A stretch of DNA of 60,263 nucleotides from Clostridia bacterium (GCA_017434775.1 JAFSGG010000067.1:1-60263), one strand, 5' to 3'. Shown: positions 50,750 through 60,048, counted from the stretch's first letter. Notes: generated from the sequence alone by a model not told the origin. Translations and numbers: made by a program.

Positions 50750-51739
50750 TTACGATTCCGTTTTGCTTGAAAAGGTGGCAATCGAGACGCGGAGCACGGC
50801 AAAAAGCACACCGGCAACGGGCCACATCACCCAGCTGATATCCCAGGCGTTGCCAAGAAAGCTCCAGGTGAGAAAAACAGCGGTGGCGATCAGCCAGTAA
50901 CAGGTGCTGATGGCACCCATTTTATCACCGTTTTCCTTGTTTTTACGGCTGTAATCTCCTTCTTCCATTAGCTTTTCCATGGCGGCATTTTGCACACCGA
51001 CCCAAATGAGCATAAACACAGCAATGGCTGCCAGCAGGATGGTGATGCCAAGGAACAAAAGGGTGAGCATGTTGCTGTTTTCCGCTTCGGAGAAAGCGCC
51101 GCAAAGAAGGGGAATGGGGGAAAGGATCAGCAGGGAGACGGCAAAGATATTTCCTTTCAGGCTGGTATTGCGGAAAGCCTTTTGCTTCTCCTGTACCATG
51201 CCCCGCACGCCGTATTCCGTTTCAAAGGGTTCTTTTTCAAGGAAAGCAAAGGGTTCTGCCTGATGGCCGGTGTAGATAAACATCCCCACGGCAGCTGCTA
51301 CCATAATGAACATTAGCGCCAGGCTGCCCACAGCGGCCGTTTCCGCTTGCATGGAAAGGTAACCGAATTCCGTGGCACCGGTAAACAGGAACAGGGGGAT
51401 GACGCTGATCATGCACAAAACGGTAGCAATGGCAATGCGCAGAGCGGCGCTTTTGCGCAGGGCCAGGTATTCGTTGGCCTGGGCCAGGGTCACTTTGCGC
51501 AGGGCGGACGGAGCATCATTCCCTGTGTAGCTTTCGGTTTCCAGTTCATCTTTCAGCAGGTAATCCGTGGTGACACCAAAGAGCTGGGATAATTGCAGCA
51601 CCCGTTCCAGATCGGGCACGCTCTGGGCGCTTTCCCATTTGGAAACAGCCTGACGGGATACGTTCAACTGATGAGCCAGTTCTTCCTGACTCCAGCCCAT
51701 TTTTTTGCGCAGGGAGATAATTTTGTCGGCTAAGATCAT
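50750..51739 (-). CDS. XRE-family regulator with six-helix membrane domain
   Basis: The 329-residue protein starts with an XRE helix-turn-helix (about 5-60: MGWSQEELAHQLNVSRQAVSKWE is split as WSQEELAHQLNVS and RQAVSKWESAQSVP). Six hydrophobic segments follow from about residue 110 to the end. Membrane-bound XRE regulators of this kind are common in Firmicutes and may sense envelope or membrane states. GAGGTGAACC precedes the ATG. Target unknown. Confidence 0.88.
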   Translation of the reverse strand: MILADKIISLRKKMGWSQEELAHQLNVSRQAVSKWESAQSVPDLERVLQLSQLFGVTTDYLLKDELETESYTGNDAPSALRKVTLAQANEYLALRKSAALRIAIATVLCMISVIPLFLFTGATEFGYLSMQAETAAVGSLALMFIMVAAAVGMFIYTGHQAEPFAFLEKEPFETEYGVRGMVQEKQKAFRNTSLKGNIFAVSLLILSPIPLLCGAFSEAENSNMLTLLFLGITILLAAIAVFMLIWVGVQNAAMEKLMEEGDYSRKNKENGDKMGAISTCYWLIATAVFLTWSFLGNAWDISWVMWPVAGVLFAVLRVSIATFSSKTES

Positions 51740-51871
51740 GTTCGGTTCACCTCGGTATTGATTTTGCGGTTTTCCTCTCCGCAGGGCAAATATACCATTT
51801 TTTGCGGTTGCAGCGCTACCAAGGAGGCCTTGCAATGTGTCAACCGGTGGTTGCAACCGGTGATTTCCATG

Positions 51872-51906
51872 AAAAAACGCCGCATTTTCCAAAGAAACGC
51901 GGCGTT
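51872..51906 (-). terminator. Terminator of the acyl ligase-ACP-AOS gene
   Basis: On the minus strand AACGCCGC/GCGGCGTT forms an 8-bp stem followed by TTTTC, a dozen nt past the stop. The remaining gap to the XRE gene (51740-51870) holds overlapping repeats of ACCGGT and GGTTGCA but no clear promoter. Confidence 0.85.
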
Positions 51907-51917
51907 TGACGTGGTTT

Positions 51918-54900
51918 TTACGCATCCATGGGGGGCAGATCAATGCCGGCTTCCTTGGCGCAGACCAGCAGAGCGTCCAATGCTTCCACGATCTGTTCGG
52001 GCTGATGTTCACTGATGACGCAGAAGCGGAGCCTGGCCTTGCCCTTGGGCACGGCGGGGTACACAGCCGGGGGCACGAACACGCCTTTGCTGCGCAGCAT
52101 ATTGGAAAGCAGGAAGGCATCTTCGTCGCTGCCCACCATGACGGGAACGATGGCGGTTTCGCCGGCCAGGCAGGTGTTCAGGTTGCGCTTGTGCGCTTCT
52201 TCCACGAAACACTTGATGTTGCGTTCCATGCGTTGCATGATGGAAGGATCGTTCCGCAAAAGGCGAATGGCGCAAAGGGAGGCGGCAGCCAGGGCGGGGC
52301 TCAGACCCACCGAGAACACAAAGCCGGGCAGGTTATAGCGCATATATTCGATGATTGCCTTGCTGCCGGCCAGGTATCCGCCGCAGGTGCCAAGGCCTTT
52401 GGACAGGGTGCCCATCTTGATATCGATATCTTTGCCGTCCAGGCCGAAGTATTCGTCCACGCCGCCGCCGGTTTTGCCGATAACGCAGGCGGAGTGAGCT
52501 TCGTCCACCATCAGGAAGCAGCCGTACTTTTTCTTGATTTCCACAAATTTCGGCACGGGGGCAATATCGCCGTCCATGGAATAGGCACCTTCAATGATGA
52601 TGAGGACTTTTGCGTACTTATGCCGCTGGGTGCGCAGGATGCCTTCCAGCGCTTCATAATCGTTATGGGGGAAGGGACGGCAGGTGGCCAGTGAAAGCTG
52701 GCAGCCCTGGGCTACGGAATTGTGGGCGATGGCATCGTAGAGGATCAGATCGCCCTTGCCGCAGAAATTGCCCACGCAGGTGACGTTGGTGGAATGGCCG
52801 CCCACCAGTACCAGTGCGGTTTCAGTGTGCTTCCAATCGGCAATTTCCTTTTCCAGTTCCTGGTGCAGGGTCTTTTCACCGGCAAGCAGGCGGCTGCCGG
52901 AAGCGGAGGTGCCGTACAGATCGATAGCGTGCTTGGCGGCTTCCTTGACTTCCGGACGGCCGGACATGCCCACATAGTTGTAGCTGCCGAAATTCAATAC
53001 ACGCTGGCCGGCCATATTGGAGGTATCCAGCAGGGGAGAATCATGGCAGACAAAGTAGGGGTTTTCCATGCCGCTGCCAAGCAAATCTTCCTGCCGCTTC
53101 TGGAAAGCAATGTATTCCGGGCTGTCTTCAAAGCGGGTGATGGGGGTGACGGGGCCGTCGTTTTCTTCTTTTTCTTCGGTGCCGCTCTGCTTTTTCAAAA
53201 GGAGGGCCGTCAGGTCATTGACGGTGGTGCAATTGCCGTATTCTTCCACGGGGATGAGGATGCCCATGGTTTCTTCCAGCTTCAGGCTCATGCCCAGTAC
53301 CTGCAGGCTGTCGCCGCCCAGCTCATCAATGAAGTGGGCGTCATCCCGGATTTCGGAAACGTCCATATCCAGGGTTTCGGCGTAAATGAGGCGCACCTGC
53401 TTTTTGATTTCTTCAGCCTGGGCACCGGCAGGCGCAGCAGGGATTTCGGCAGCTTTTACCTGTGCTTCCTGAATGACGGCGGAGGCCAGATCCACTTCCC
53501 GGAAAGCGATGGTATTTTCCGCAATGGCTTTTTTCAGGGCGGCGCGCTTGATTTTGATGCCGTTGGCATTGGGCAGCTGTTCGTTAGTGATCAGCACGCG
53601 GTTGAGGCGCTTGAGCGTGGGCAGGCCGGCGTTTACTTTCTTGATGCGGCCCAGCATGGGCTGGAGAGCTTCATCATTCTGCCAGTTTTTGCCGGCATTG
53701 ACGATGAGGGTGATATCCTCATACTGGCTGTTCTTATCCTTCAGGGAGGGGGTGCCCAGCACGGAAATCTGCTCCGCGCCGTCCAGAATGCCCAGAGCAC
53801 TTTCAATTTCATCCGGGTACACGTTTTCGCCGGATTCGTTGATGATGATATCCTTGGTGCGGCCTTCCACATACATGCGGTTGCCTTTTTTCAGGCGAAC
53901 CACGTCGCCGGTACGGTACCAGCCGTCGGCATCCAGGTCCGGCGGCAGCATTTTGCCGTCTACCAGACGGCCGGTGTGCACGGTATTGCCGCGGATGAAC
54001 ATTTCACCCACATTGGGGTCGTCGCCGGTGGGTTCCACCCGGTATTCGGCGCTGGACAAGGGACGGCCCACGGAACCGGAGGTGCGCTTGATGATGTTGT
54101 TGCCCGTTTCTACGCTGGTGATGCCGGTTTCCGTCATGCCAAAGCCGGATACCACATAATAGCCCAGGGCAGAAAGCGTGCGCATATATTTGGCGGGGGT
54201 ATGGCTGCCGCCCAGGATGATGCACTTGATATCCTTGCCCAGCAGCTGGGAAACCACATTGCGGAACATCACTTTCCGGGCCAGGCCAAGCCCCAGACGG
54301 GGATTCACCGTCTGCAGGGCGATGGAGGTACCCTTCATGGACTTGAAGGCAGCGCGCTTGAAGCGTTTTTCCTTGGCCACCTTTTTGTTCAGGGCCACGC
54401 TCAGATTATTGGCCAGCAGCGGCACGGCCAGAAGATGGGTCACATGGAAGCGGCGGGCCGTTTCCTGAATGGTTTTGGGGCTGCGATCCCGGAGATAGAC
54501 GTTTTCATAGCCGATGAAGTGGATCCACTGGATGCACACCATAAAGCCGAAAATGTGATGGAAGGGCAGGAAAGCCAGGTTCCGGTTGGGCTTATCGTTG
54601 ATGATGCGCTTATTGGAACGGTACAGAAGCTCGGAATTGAGCACCTGATTGCAGATGGCTGTTTCATTATAGACAAAAATGCGGCTGGTGGAGGTGGTGC
54701 CGGACGTGCACAGGGCCACCATGGTGCCAAAGACGGGACGGAAAGCCGGGGCAGCAGGGGCTGCTTTCATTTCGTCCAGGGTGATCTGGGTATAGCATTC
54801 GGGCAAAGCGCGCTTTTTGCCGCCGATGATGGCTGCAGCACCGGCCTGGCCCAGCATGTAAGCCGTCATTTCATCATTGAGGGCAAAATCCAGAAGCAGG

Positions 54901-55190
54901 GCCTGATGGCCGCTGGCGATGATCCCCCAGAAAACGCTGAACCAATCCGGGCAGGTATCCAGCTGCAGGGCAATGAACTTGCCTTCGCTTTCCACCGGCA
55001 GGATGCCATTGATATACTGTGCCATGGCCATGGCTCTTTCTTTATACTGGGCATAGGTGATGGCCTTTTCTTCATCGCCTTCCAGGTAACGGGCGGCTAC
55101 TTTATCGGGATTGGAGCAGATGATGGAAAACAGGTTTTCCAGCGTCATGTTCTGCTGCAGATTTTTGCTTCTTGCCAGAATTTCTTTCAT
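51918..55190 (-). CDS. Fused acyl-AMP ligase, acyl carrier protein and alpha-oxoamine synthase
   Basis: The 1090-residue cytoplasmic protein has three parts. Residues 1-570 form an adenylate-forming ligase with TSGTT (162-166), GMTETG (351-356), YRTGDVV (425-431), GRTKDII (443-449) and a catalytic lysine in GIKIKR (about 546). Residues 595-670 form an ACP with GGDSLQ, Ser628 being the phosphopantetheine site. Residues 690-1090 form an alpha-oxoamine synthase with YDAIAHNS (His823), VDEAHSACVIG (Asp896, His899) and PLP lysine TLSKGLG (Lys931). The likely chemistry is fatty acid activation, loading on the ACP, and decarboxylative condensation with an amino acid to a 2-amino-3-ketone. The reductase gene upstream overlaps by 4 nt. 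It could also be a 7-keto-8-aminononanoate-like enzyme, but the fused ligase and ACP argue for lipid synthesis. Confidence 0.88.
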   Translation of the reverse strand: MKEILARSKNLQQNMTLENLFSIICSNPDKVAARYLEGDEEKAITYAQYKERAMAMAQYINGILPVESEGKFIALQLDTCPDWFSVFWGIIASGHQALLLDFALNDEMTAYMLGQAGAAAIIGGKKRALPECYTQITLDEMKAAPAAPAFRPVFGTMVALCTSGTTSTSRIFVYNETAICNQVLNSELLYRSNKRIINDKPNRNLAFLPFHHIFGFMVCIQWIHFIGYENVYLRDRSPKTIQETARRFHVTHLLAVPLLANNLSVALNKKVAKEKRFKRAAFKSMKGTSIALQTVNPRLGLGLARKVMFRNVVSQLLGKDIKCIILGGSHTPAKYMRTLSALGYYVVSGFGMTETGITSVETGNNIIKRTSGSVGRPLSSAEYRVEPTGDDPNVGEMFIRGNTVHTGRLVDGKMLPPDLDADGWYRTGDVVRLKKGNRMYVEGRTKDIIINESGENVYPDEIESALGILDGAEQISVLGTPSLKDKNSQYEDITLIVNAGKNWQNDEALQPMLGRIKKVNAGLPTLKRLNRVLITNEQLPNANGIKIKRAALKKAIAENTIAFREVDLASAVIQEAQVKAAEIPAAPAGAQAEEIKKQVRLIYAETLDMDVSEIRDDAHFIDELGGDSLQVLGMSLKLEETMGILIPVEEYGNCTTVNDLTALLLKKQSGTEEKEENDGPVTPITRFEDSPEYIAFQKRQEDLLGSGMENPYFVCHDSPLLDTSNMAGQRVLNFGSYNYVGMSGRPEVKEAAKHAIDLYGTSASGSRLLAGEKTLHQELEKEIADWKHTETALVLVGGHSTNVTCVGNFCGKGDLILYDAIAHNSVAQGCQLSLATCRPFPHNDYEALEGILRTQRHKYAKVLIIIEGAYSMDGDIAPVPKFVEIKKKYGCFLMVDEAHSACVIGKTGGGVDEYFGLDGKDIDIKMGTLSKGLGTCGGYLAGSKAIIEYMRYNLPGFVFSVGLSPALAAASLCAIRLLRNDPSIMQRMERNIKCFVEEAHKRNLNTCLAGETAIVPVMVGSDEDAFLLSNMLRSKGVFVPPAVYPAVPKGKARLRFCVISEHQPEQIVEALDALLVCAKEAGIDLPPMDA

Positions 55191-56035
55191 AAAACAGTCC
55201 CCTTTTCTGATTGATCAGGTTTTGTCTTTTTGCTGTAGTAAGATGCAATAAAGACGGAAAACAGCCGCACAGGCAGCACATCGTGCAGGATGACTGCCAT
55301 GTGCTGATCCCACTTGGCAATGCACAGCCGGCAGGGCAGGCGCTTTTTTTGCAGCGCATTTGCTACCTTCCGGCCCAGCCTGGCAGGATCGCTTCCGTTT
55401 TTTTCATCATGGTCAATGACAGCCGTTCCCCTCTGATAGGCTTTCCAATAGGGGGATTGGGGCGTCATCTGTTTTCCGTGGCGGCGGTAGAGGCTGCTGC
55501 CGGAGCGGTGATCCCCGGGTTCCACCGTCATCACTTCAATGCCGAAGGGCTTCACTTCCATCCGCAGGCATTCCAGATACCCTTCGATGGCGTGCTTGCT
55601 GGCGGTATAGGCGCCCTCAAAGGGAATGCCAAGCAAACCGTTGATGGAGGAAAAGGCCACCAGTTTTCCTTTTCCTTTTTCCCGCATCAGGGGCAGCACC
55701 TGCCGTACCATTCGGGTAAGGCCGAAGAAATTGGTTTCCATCACCAGACGGATTTCATCGTCGGTGTAGCTTTCGCAGGCCCCCAGGTTCAATACCCCGG
55801 CTGCGTGGATCAGCACGTCCGGAACGCCGGTCATCTGAAGGGCCTTTTTCACAAAGGCACTTACGCTTTCATCGCTGGTCACATCCAGGGGCAGGCAGCG
55901 GTCATCCGTGCAGTTTTCCGGCTTTGCAAAGGAACGGGCGCCGGCTACTACCGTGAAGCCGTTTTGCCGCAGGGCATTGGCAGTATGCAGGCCCAGACCG
56001 CTGGATGCGCCTGTAATCCACACACATTTTCCCAT
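55187..56035 (-). CDS. Short-chain dehydrogenase/reductase partner of the fusion
   Basis: The 282-residue SDR has TGASSGLG (about 8-15), the NAG-like site AAGVLNLGA, catalytic Ser in AFSSINGLLG, and Tyr-x3-Lys in GAYTASKHAIEG. A C-terminal extension (RLFSVFIASYYSKK) resembles the membrane-associating tail of retinol-dehydrogenase and 3-ketosphinganine-reductase-like enzymes. It is transcribed first, and its stop overlaps the fusion start by 4 nt. It is well placed to reduce the 2-amino-3-ketone to an amino alcohol (sphingoid-type base). The exact substrate is inferred from context. Confidence 0.9.
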   Translation of the reverse strand: MGKCVWITGASSGLGLHTANALRQNGFTVVAGARSFAKPENCTDDRCLPLDVTSDESVSAFVKKALQMTGVPDVLIHAAGVLNLGACESYTDDEIRLVMETNFFGLTRMVRQVLPLMREKGKGKLVAFSSINGLLGIPFEGAYTASKHAIEGYLECLRMEVKPFGIEVMTVEPGDHRSGSSLYRRHGKQMTPQSPYWKAYQRGTAVIDHDEKNGSDPARLGRKVANALQKKRLPCRLCIAKWDQHMAVILHDVLPVRLFSVFIASYYSKKTKPDQSEKGTVL

Positions 56036-56068
56036 ACTTTCCCCTCCAAAGTTGAAAATACAACTATG

Positions 56069-56097
56069 ATTATAGCACGATTTGTGTTATAATGCAA
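56069..56097 (-). promoter_or_regulatory. Promoter of the SDR/fusion operon
   Basis: On the minus strand TTGCAT (56097-56092), 17-nt spacer, TATAAT (56074-56069). It overlaps the -10 of the divergent methyltransferase gene. Confidence 0.8.
56085..56093 (+). promoter_or_regulatory. Extended -10 promoter of the methyltransferase gene
   Basis: TGTTATAAT fits an extended -10 (TG-N-TATAAT) without a good -35, embedded in the divergent promoter. Confidence 0.55.
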
Positions 56098-56155
56098 TCA
56101 CCCTGATAAAATCCATGGGCAGGGGTACAGAATAAACACAAAACGAGGCAGAATT

Positions 56156-57325
56156 ATGGCAGATGTAATCTTACTTCCCGGCAAGGAAAAGCGGGTTTTC
56201 GGCGGCCATCCCTGGGTATTCCGCAGTGATATTGCAAGAACAAAAAACGATCCCAAACCCGGCGATACGGTACGGGTGACGGCCTCCAACGGCCGTTTTC
56301 TGGCCATGGCGGTGTATAACCCCAAATCCCAGATTGCCCTGCGCATCTTAAGCCGGAAGGACGAAGTGATCGATGATGCTTTCATCCGGGGAAGGGTGAA
56401 GCGGGCCATTGATTACCGCCGCACGTTTGCGGATCTCAAATCCTGCCGGATGATCTTTGCCGAATCCGACGGGCTGCCGGCGGTGATCGTGGACAGCTTC
56501 GGGGACGTATTGTCCATGCAGATGCTGTGCCTGGGCATGGAAAAGTATAAAGACGTGATCTGCGATACTTTGATGGAAGAGTTGCACCCCGTGGGCATTT
56601 ACGAACGGGGCGACGTGCCGGTGCGCACGCTGGAGGGCCTGCCCCTTACCTGCGGCACCCTCCGGGGGGAAGTGCCGGATAAAGTGGAAATCGTGGAAAA
56701 CGGCGTGAAGTTCTCCGTGGATGTGAAAAACGGCCAGAAGACCGGCTTCTTCCTGGATCAGAAGGAAAACCGGGCGGCCATCGCTCCCTTTGTGAAGGGA
56801 AAAACGGTGCTGGATTGCTTCACCCACACCGGTTCTTTTGCCCTGCATGCGGCGCGCTACGGTGCGGCGAAGGTGGTGGGTGTGGATATTTCCGAATTTG
56901 CCTGCGAATGTGCCCGGGAAAACGCCGCCCTCAACGGCTTTGACAACGTGGAATTTGTGGCGGCTAACGCCTTTGATTATCTGAAGGAGCAGTGCGCTGC
57001 CGGGAATCAATTTGACGTGGTGATATTGGACCCACCGGCCTTCACCAAATCCAGGGCCAATATTGATGCGGCTACCCGGGGTTATAAGGAAATCAACCTG
57101 CGGGGCATGCAGCTGGTGAAAAACGGTGGGTATCTGGTTACCTGTTCCTGCAGCCAGCATATCCTGCCGGATATGTTTATGAACATTGTCAAATCCGCCG
57201 CGCAGGATGCCCGGGTGAATCTTTTCCAGGTGGAATACCGCACCCAGGGCAAGGATCATCCCATCCTGCCCAATGCCATCGAAACGCAGTACCTCAAGTG
57301 CGGCATTTTCCGCATTGATAAATAA
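56156..57325 (+). CDS. RlmI-like rRNA cytosine methyltransferase
   Basis: The 389-residue class I SAM methyltransferase has an N-terminal PUA domain (about 1-80; FGGHPWVFRSDI) and a Rossmann domain with VLDCFTHTGSFALHAA (SAM motif I, near 215) and VILDPPAFTKS. It matches the RlmI/YccW family, which in Escherichia coli makes m5C1962 of 23S rRNA. Gram-positive members are usually annotated as such on homology only. Divergent from the lipid locus. Confidence 0.9.
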   Translation: MADVILLPGKEKRVFGGHPWVFRSDIARTKNDPKPGDTVRVTASNGRFLAMAVYNPKSQIALRILSRKDEVIDDAFIRGRVKRAIDYRRTFADLKSCRMIFAESDGLPAVIVDSFGDVLSMQMLCLGMEKYKDVICDTLMEELHPVGIYERGDVPVRTLEGLPLTCGTLRGEVPDKVEIVENGVKFSVDVKNGQKTGFFLDQKENRAAIAPFVKGKTVLDCFTHTGSFALHAARYGAAKVVGVDISEFACECARENAALNGFDNVEFVAANAFDYLKEQCAAGNQFDVVILDPPAFTKSRANIDAATRGYKEINLRGMQLVKNGGYLVTCSCSQHILPDMFMNIVKSAAQDARVNLFQVEYRTQGKDHPILPNAIETQYLKCGIFRIDK

Positions 57326-57355
57326 GCAAAAACAGGAAAAAGACGGCGTATTCCA

Positions 57356-57384
57356 TTGACTTTCCCTTTTTTGCATGGTATCAT
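57356..57384 (+). promoter_or_regulatory. metY-metA promoter
   Basis: TTGACT (57356-57361), 17-nt spacer, TATCAT (57379-57384). Confidence 0.75.
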
Positions 57385-57391
57385 CTTCGCA

Positions 57392-57654
57392 ACGGCAATG
57401 ACGGAGAGGGCCGGAAAGAGAAGCTTCCAGAGAGTCGGCGGCAGGTGAAAGCCGATAAGCGGGCATTTCCAAGGGTCTATGGCTCCCGAGCCGGAAGTTC
57501 GAGGAACGAAAGTTTGTAGGGCTTCCCGTATGGCTGCGTGAAAGCACAGGGCGTAAAGGCGCTCCAAGAGGTGGCATTGGCAACAATGCAATTTGAGTGG
57601 TACCGCGGGTTATTTCCACCCGTCTCAAGCAAAGCTTTGGGACGGGTGTTTTTT
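57392..57654 (+). promoter_or_regulatory. T-box riboswitch, methionine-specific, with terminator
   Basis: Stem I distal part AGAGAGTCGGCGGCAGGTGAA is present (split AGAGAGTCGGCGG, CAGGTGAA). The specifier ATG (57479-57481) lies 5 nt before CGAGCCGG. TTTGTAGGG and GCGTAAAGGCG blocks follow, then AGTGGTACCGCG (57596-57607). The terminator is CACCCGTC (57617-57624) with GACGGGTG (57641-57648) and TTTTTT. Control of methionine synthesis by a Met T-box rather than an S-box is less common in Firmicutes. Confidence 0.9.
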
Positions 57655-57679
57655 CTTGAAAAGAAAGGAAGGATATTTT

Positions 57680-58963
57680 ATGAGCAATAGAAGAATGGAA
57701 ACCAAGTGCGTCCAGGGCGGCTACACCCCCGGCAATGGCGAACCCCGGCAGATTCCCATCATCCAGTCCACCACCTTCAAGTATGCCACCAGCGAAGCCA
57801 TGGGCCAGCTTTTTGACCTGGAAGCCAGCGGCTATTTCTATTCCCGGCTGCAGAACCCCACCTGCGATTATGTGGCGGCCAAGATCTGCGAAATGGAAGG
57901 CGGCACCGCGGCCATGCTCACCTCTTCCGGTCAGTCTGCCAATTTCTTTGCGGTGTTCAATATCGCGGGTAACGGCGATCATGTGGTGTCCACTTCTGCC
58001 ATCTACGGCGGCACCTATAACCTCTTTGCCGTCACCATGAAGCGTATGGGCGTGGAGTTCACCTTCGTTTCCCCCGACTGCACGGAAGAAGAACTGGAAG
58101 CGGCTTTCCGGCCCAACACCAAGGCGGTTTTCGGCGAAACCATTGCCAATCCGGCGCTGGCTATTTTCGATTTTGAAAAATTTTCCCGGGCAGCCCATGC
58201 CCACGGCGTGCCGCTGATTGTGGATAATACCTTCGCCACCCCTGTCAACTGCCGTCCTTTCGAACACGGCGCCGATATTGTCACCCATTCCACCACCAAG
58301 TACATGGACGGCCACGGCGCAGCGGTGGGTGGCTGCATTGTGGACAGCGGTAAATTTGACTGGCTTAGCCATGCGGACAAATTCCCCGGCCTGTGCACCC
58401 TGGACGATAGCTACCACGGCATCACCTATGCCGAAAAGTTCGGCCAGGGCGGTGCTTACATCACCAAGGCCACGGCTCAGCTCATGCGGGACTTTGGCTG
58501 CACCCCGGCGCCCCAGAGCGCTTTCATCCTGAATTTGGGGCTGGAAAGCTTACATGTGCGCATGCAGCGGCACTGCGAAAATGCCCAGGCTGTGGCGGAA
58601 TACCTGCAGCAGCATGATAAGATTGCCTGGGTCAATTATGCCGGGCTGCCGGGCAATAAATATTATGACCTGGCGAAAAAGTATCTTCCCAACGGCACCT
58701 GCGGCGTGGTTTCCTTTGGCGTGAAGGGCGGCCGCAAGGCGGCGGAAACCTTCATGGCGGCCCTGAAGCTGGCGGCCATTGAAACCCATGTGGCGGATGC
58801 CCGCACCTGCTGCCTGCATCCGGCCAGCGCCACCCATCGCCAGATGAACGAAGAAGAACTGATTGCTGCCGGCGTACCCGGGGATCTGGTGCGTTTCTCC
58901 TGCGGTCTGGAGAGCAAGGAAGATCTGATCGAAGATATTGCCCAGGCGCTTGAGCAAGTGTAA
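57680..58963 (+). CDS. metY: O-acetylhomoserine sulfhydrylase
   Basis: The 427-residue Cys/Met-metabolism PLP enzyme makes homocysteine from O-acetylhomoserine and sulfide. Motifs include TSSGQSANFFAVFN, LIVDNTFATPVNCRPFEHGAD (split: VDNTFATP, FEHGADIVTHS) and the PLP lysine in STTKYMDGHG. The longer insertion region (SHADKFPGLCTLDDSYHGI) separates MetY from MetB/MetC. metA follows within 16 nt, giving a complete direct-sulfhydrylation route. Confidence 0.94.
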   Translation: MSNRRMETKCVQGGYTPGNGEPRQIPIIQSTTFKYATSEAMGQLFDLEASGYFYSRLQNPTCDYVAAKICEMEGGTAAMLTSSGQSANFFAVFNIAGNGDHVVSTSAIYGGTYNLFAVTMKRMGVEFTFVSPDCTEEELEAAFRPNTKAVFGETIANPALAIFDFEKFSRAAHAHGVPLIVDNTFATPVNCRPFEHGADIVTHSTTKYMDGHGAAVGGCIVDSGKFDWLSHADKFPGLCTLDDSYHGITYAEKFGQGGAYITKATAQLMRDFGCTPAPQSAFILNLGLESLHVRMQRHCENAQAVAEYLQQHDKIAWVNYAGLPGNKYYDLAKKYLPNGTCGVVSFGVKGGRKAAETFMAALKLAAIETHVADARTCCLHPASATHRQMNEEELIAAGVPGDLVRFSCGLESKEDLIEDIAQALEQV

Positions 58964-58978
58964 GGAGTTACAGAATTT

Positions 58979-59896
58979 ATGCCCATCAAAATTCCAAACG
59001 GGCTGCCGGCAGCAGCTACTTTGCAGGAAGAAAACATTTTTGTCATGACAGAACTGCGGGCGGCCAGCCAGGATATCCGTCCCCTGCGTATTATGCTTTT
59101 GAACCTGATGCCCACAAAAATCGATACCGAAACCCAATTGTCCCGGCTGCTTGGCAATACACCCCTGCAGGTGGAACTGACGCTGGTGAAAACCGCTTCC
59201 CACCAGAGCAAAAATACCTCCGAAGAGCACATGCTGGCTTTCTACAAGACCTTCGATGAAGTGAAACATCTCAACTTCGACGGGCTGGTGATCACCGGGG
59301 CGCCGGTGGAGCAGATGGAATTTGAAGCGGTGGATTACTGGCCGGAACTGTGCGAAATTATGGAATGGAGCAAAACCCACGTCCATTCCACTTTCCACAT
59401 CTGCTGGGGAGCCCAGGCCGGGCTGTATTACCACTTCGGCGTGCCCAAAGTGCCGCTGGAGAAGAAAATGTTCGGTGTGTTTCCCCACAAGAGGGACTAT
59501 GAAAAATCCATTCTCTTCCGGGGCTTTGACGACGTGTTCATGGTGCCCCACAGCCGCCATACTACGATCCTTAGGGAAGATGTGGAAAAGGTGCCGGAAA
59601 TCAAAATTCTGGCTTCCTCCGAAGAAGCGGGCATCTACGCCATGGCCACCAAGAACGGCCGGCAGATCTTCATCACCGGCCATTCGGAATACGATCCTTT
59701 GACCCTGGAAAAGGAATACAAGCGGGACGTGGCCGCCGGCAAGCCCATCGAAGTGCCGAAGAATTATTACCCCGGCGATGACCCGGAAAAGGATCCCATC
59801 GTTTCCTGGCGCAGCGGCGCCAATCTGCTCTATTGCAACTGGCTTAATTATTTCGTCTACCAGACCACGCCTTTCGATCTGGATCAGCTGAAATAA
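58979..59896 (+). CDS. metA: Homoserine O-acetyltransferase, MetA family
   Basis: The 305-residue enzyme acylates L-homoserine. The catalytic Cys142 is in [18 protein letters not shown], with the later His in [10 protein letters not shown]. Residue 111 is Glu ([10 protein letters not shown]), the residue reported to favour acetyl-CoA in MetA proteins, where Gly111 favours succinyl-CoA. The product O-acetylhomoserine is what MetY next door needs. Preceded by AAGGAG. Confidence 0.94.
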   Translation: MPIKIPNGLPAAATLQEENIFVMTELRAASQDIRPLRIMLLNLMPTKIDTETQLSRLLGNTPLQVELTLVKTASHQSKNTSEEHMLAFYKTFDEVKHLNFDGLVITGAPVEQMEFEAVDYWPELCEIMEWSKTHVHSTFHICWGAQAGLYYHFGVPKVPLEKKMFGVFPHKRDYEKSILFRGFDDVFMVPHSRHTTILREDVEKVPEIKILASSEEAGIYAMATKNGRQIFITGHSEYDPLTLEKEYKRDVAAGKPIEVPKNYYPGDDPEKDPIVSWRSGANLLYCNWLNYFVYQTTPFDLDQLK

Positions 59897-59950
59897 GGGA
59901 AGAAAATTGTAAAAAAGCCGGGTTTTGCCTGCTGAAATTTCCAAAAAGCC

Positions 59951-59979
59951 TTGCAATGGGTAAAAATCCGTGTTATAAT
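59951..59979 (+). promoter_or_regulatory. rpmE promoter
   Basis: TTGCAA (59951-59956), 17-nt spacer, TATAAT (59974-59979). Confidence 0.85.
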
Positions 59980-59987
59980 CATTCCTG

Positions 59988-60030
59988 CGGCTCATGGGCA
60001 GCCACCCATGAATCTGCCATCCGTAATGGA
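59988..60030 (+). promoter_or_regulatory. rpmE leader hairpin, possible autoregulatory site
   Basis: The leader of about 60 nt folds through CATGGG/CCCATG (about 59995-60010) and outer GGC/GCC pairs. Ribosomal protein L31 leaders with autogenous control are known in Firmicutes; this match is only by position and a hairpin. Confidence 0.35.
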
Positions 60031-60048
60031 AAAAGAGGTGAAATTGGC

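Noticed and set aside
52722-55214. 830-codon plus-strand open frame over the ligase-ACP-AOS gene
   Set aside because: Antisense shadow; low-complexity composition, no motifs and no ribosome site, while the minus strand carries all conserved motifs.
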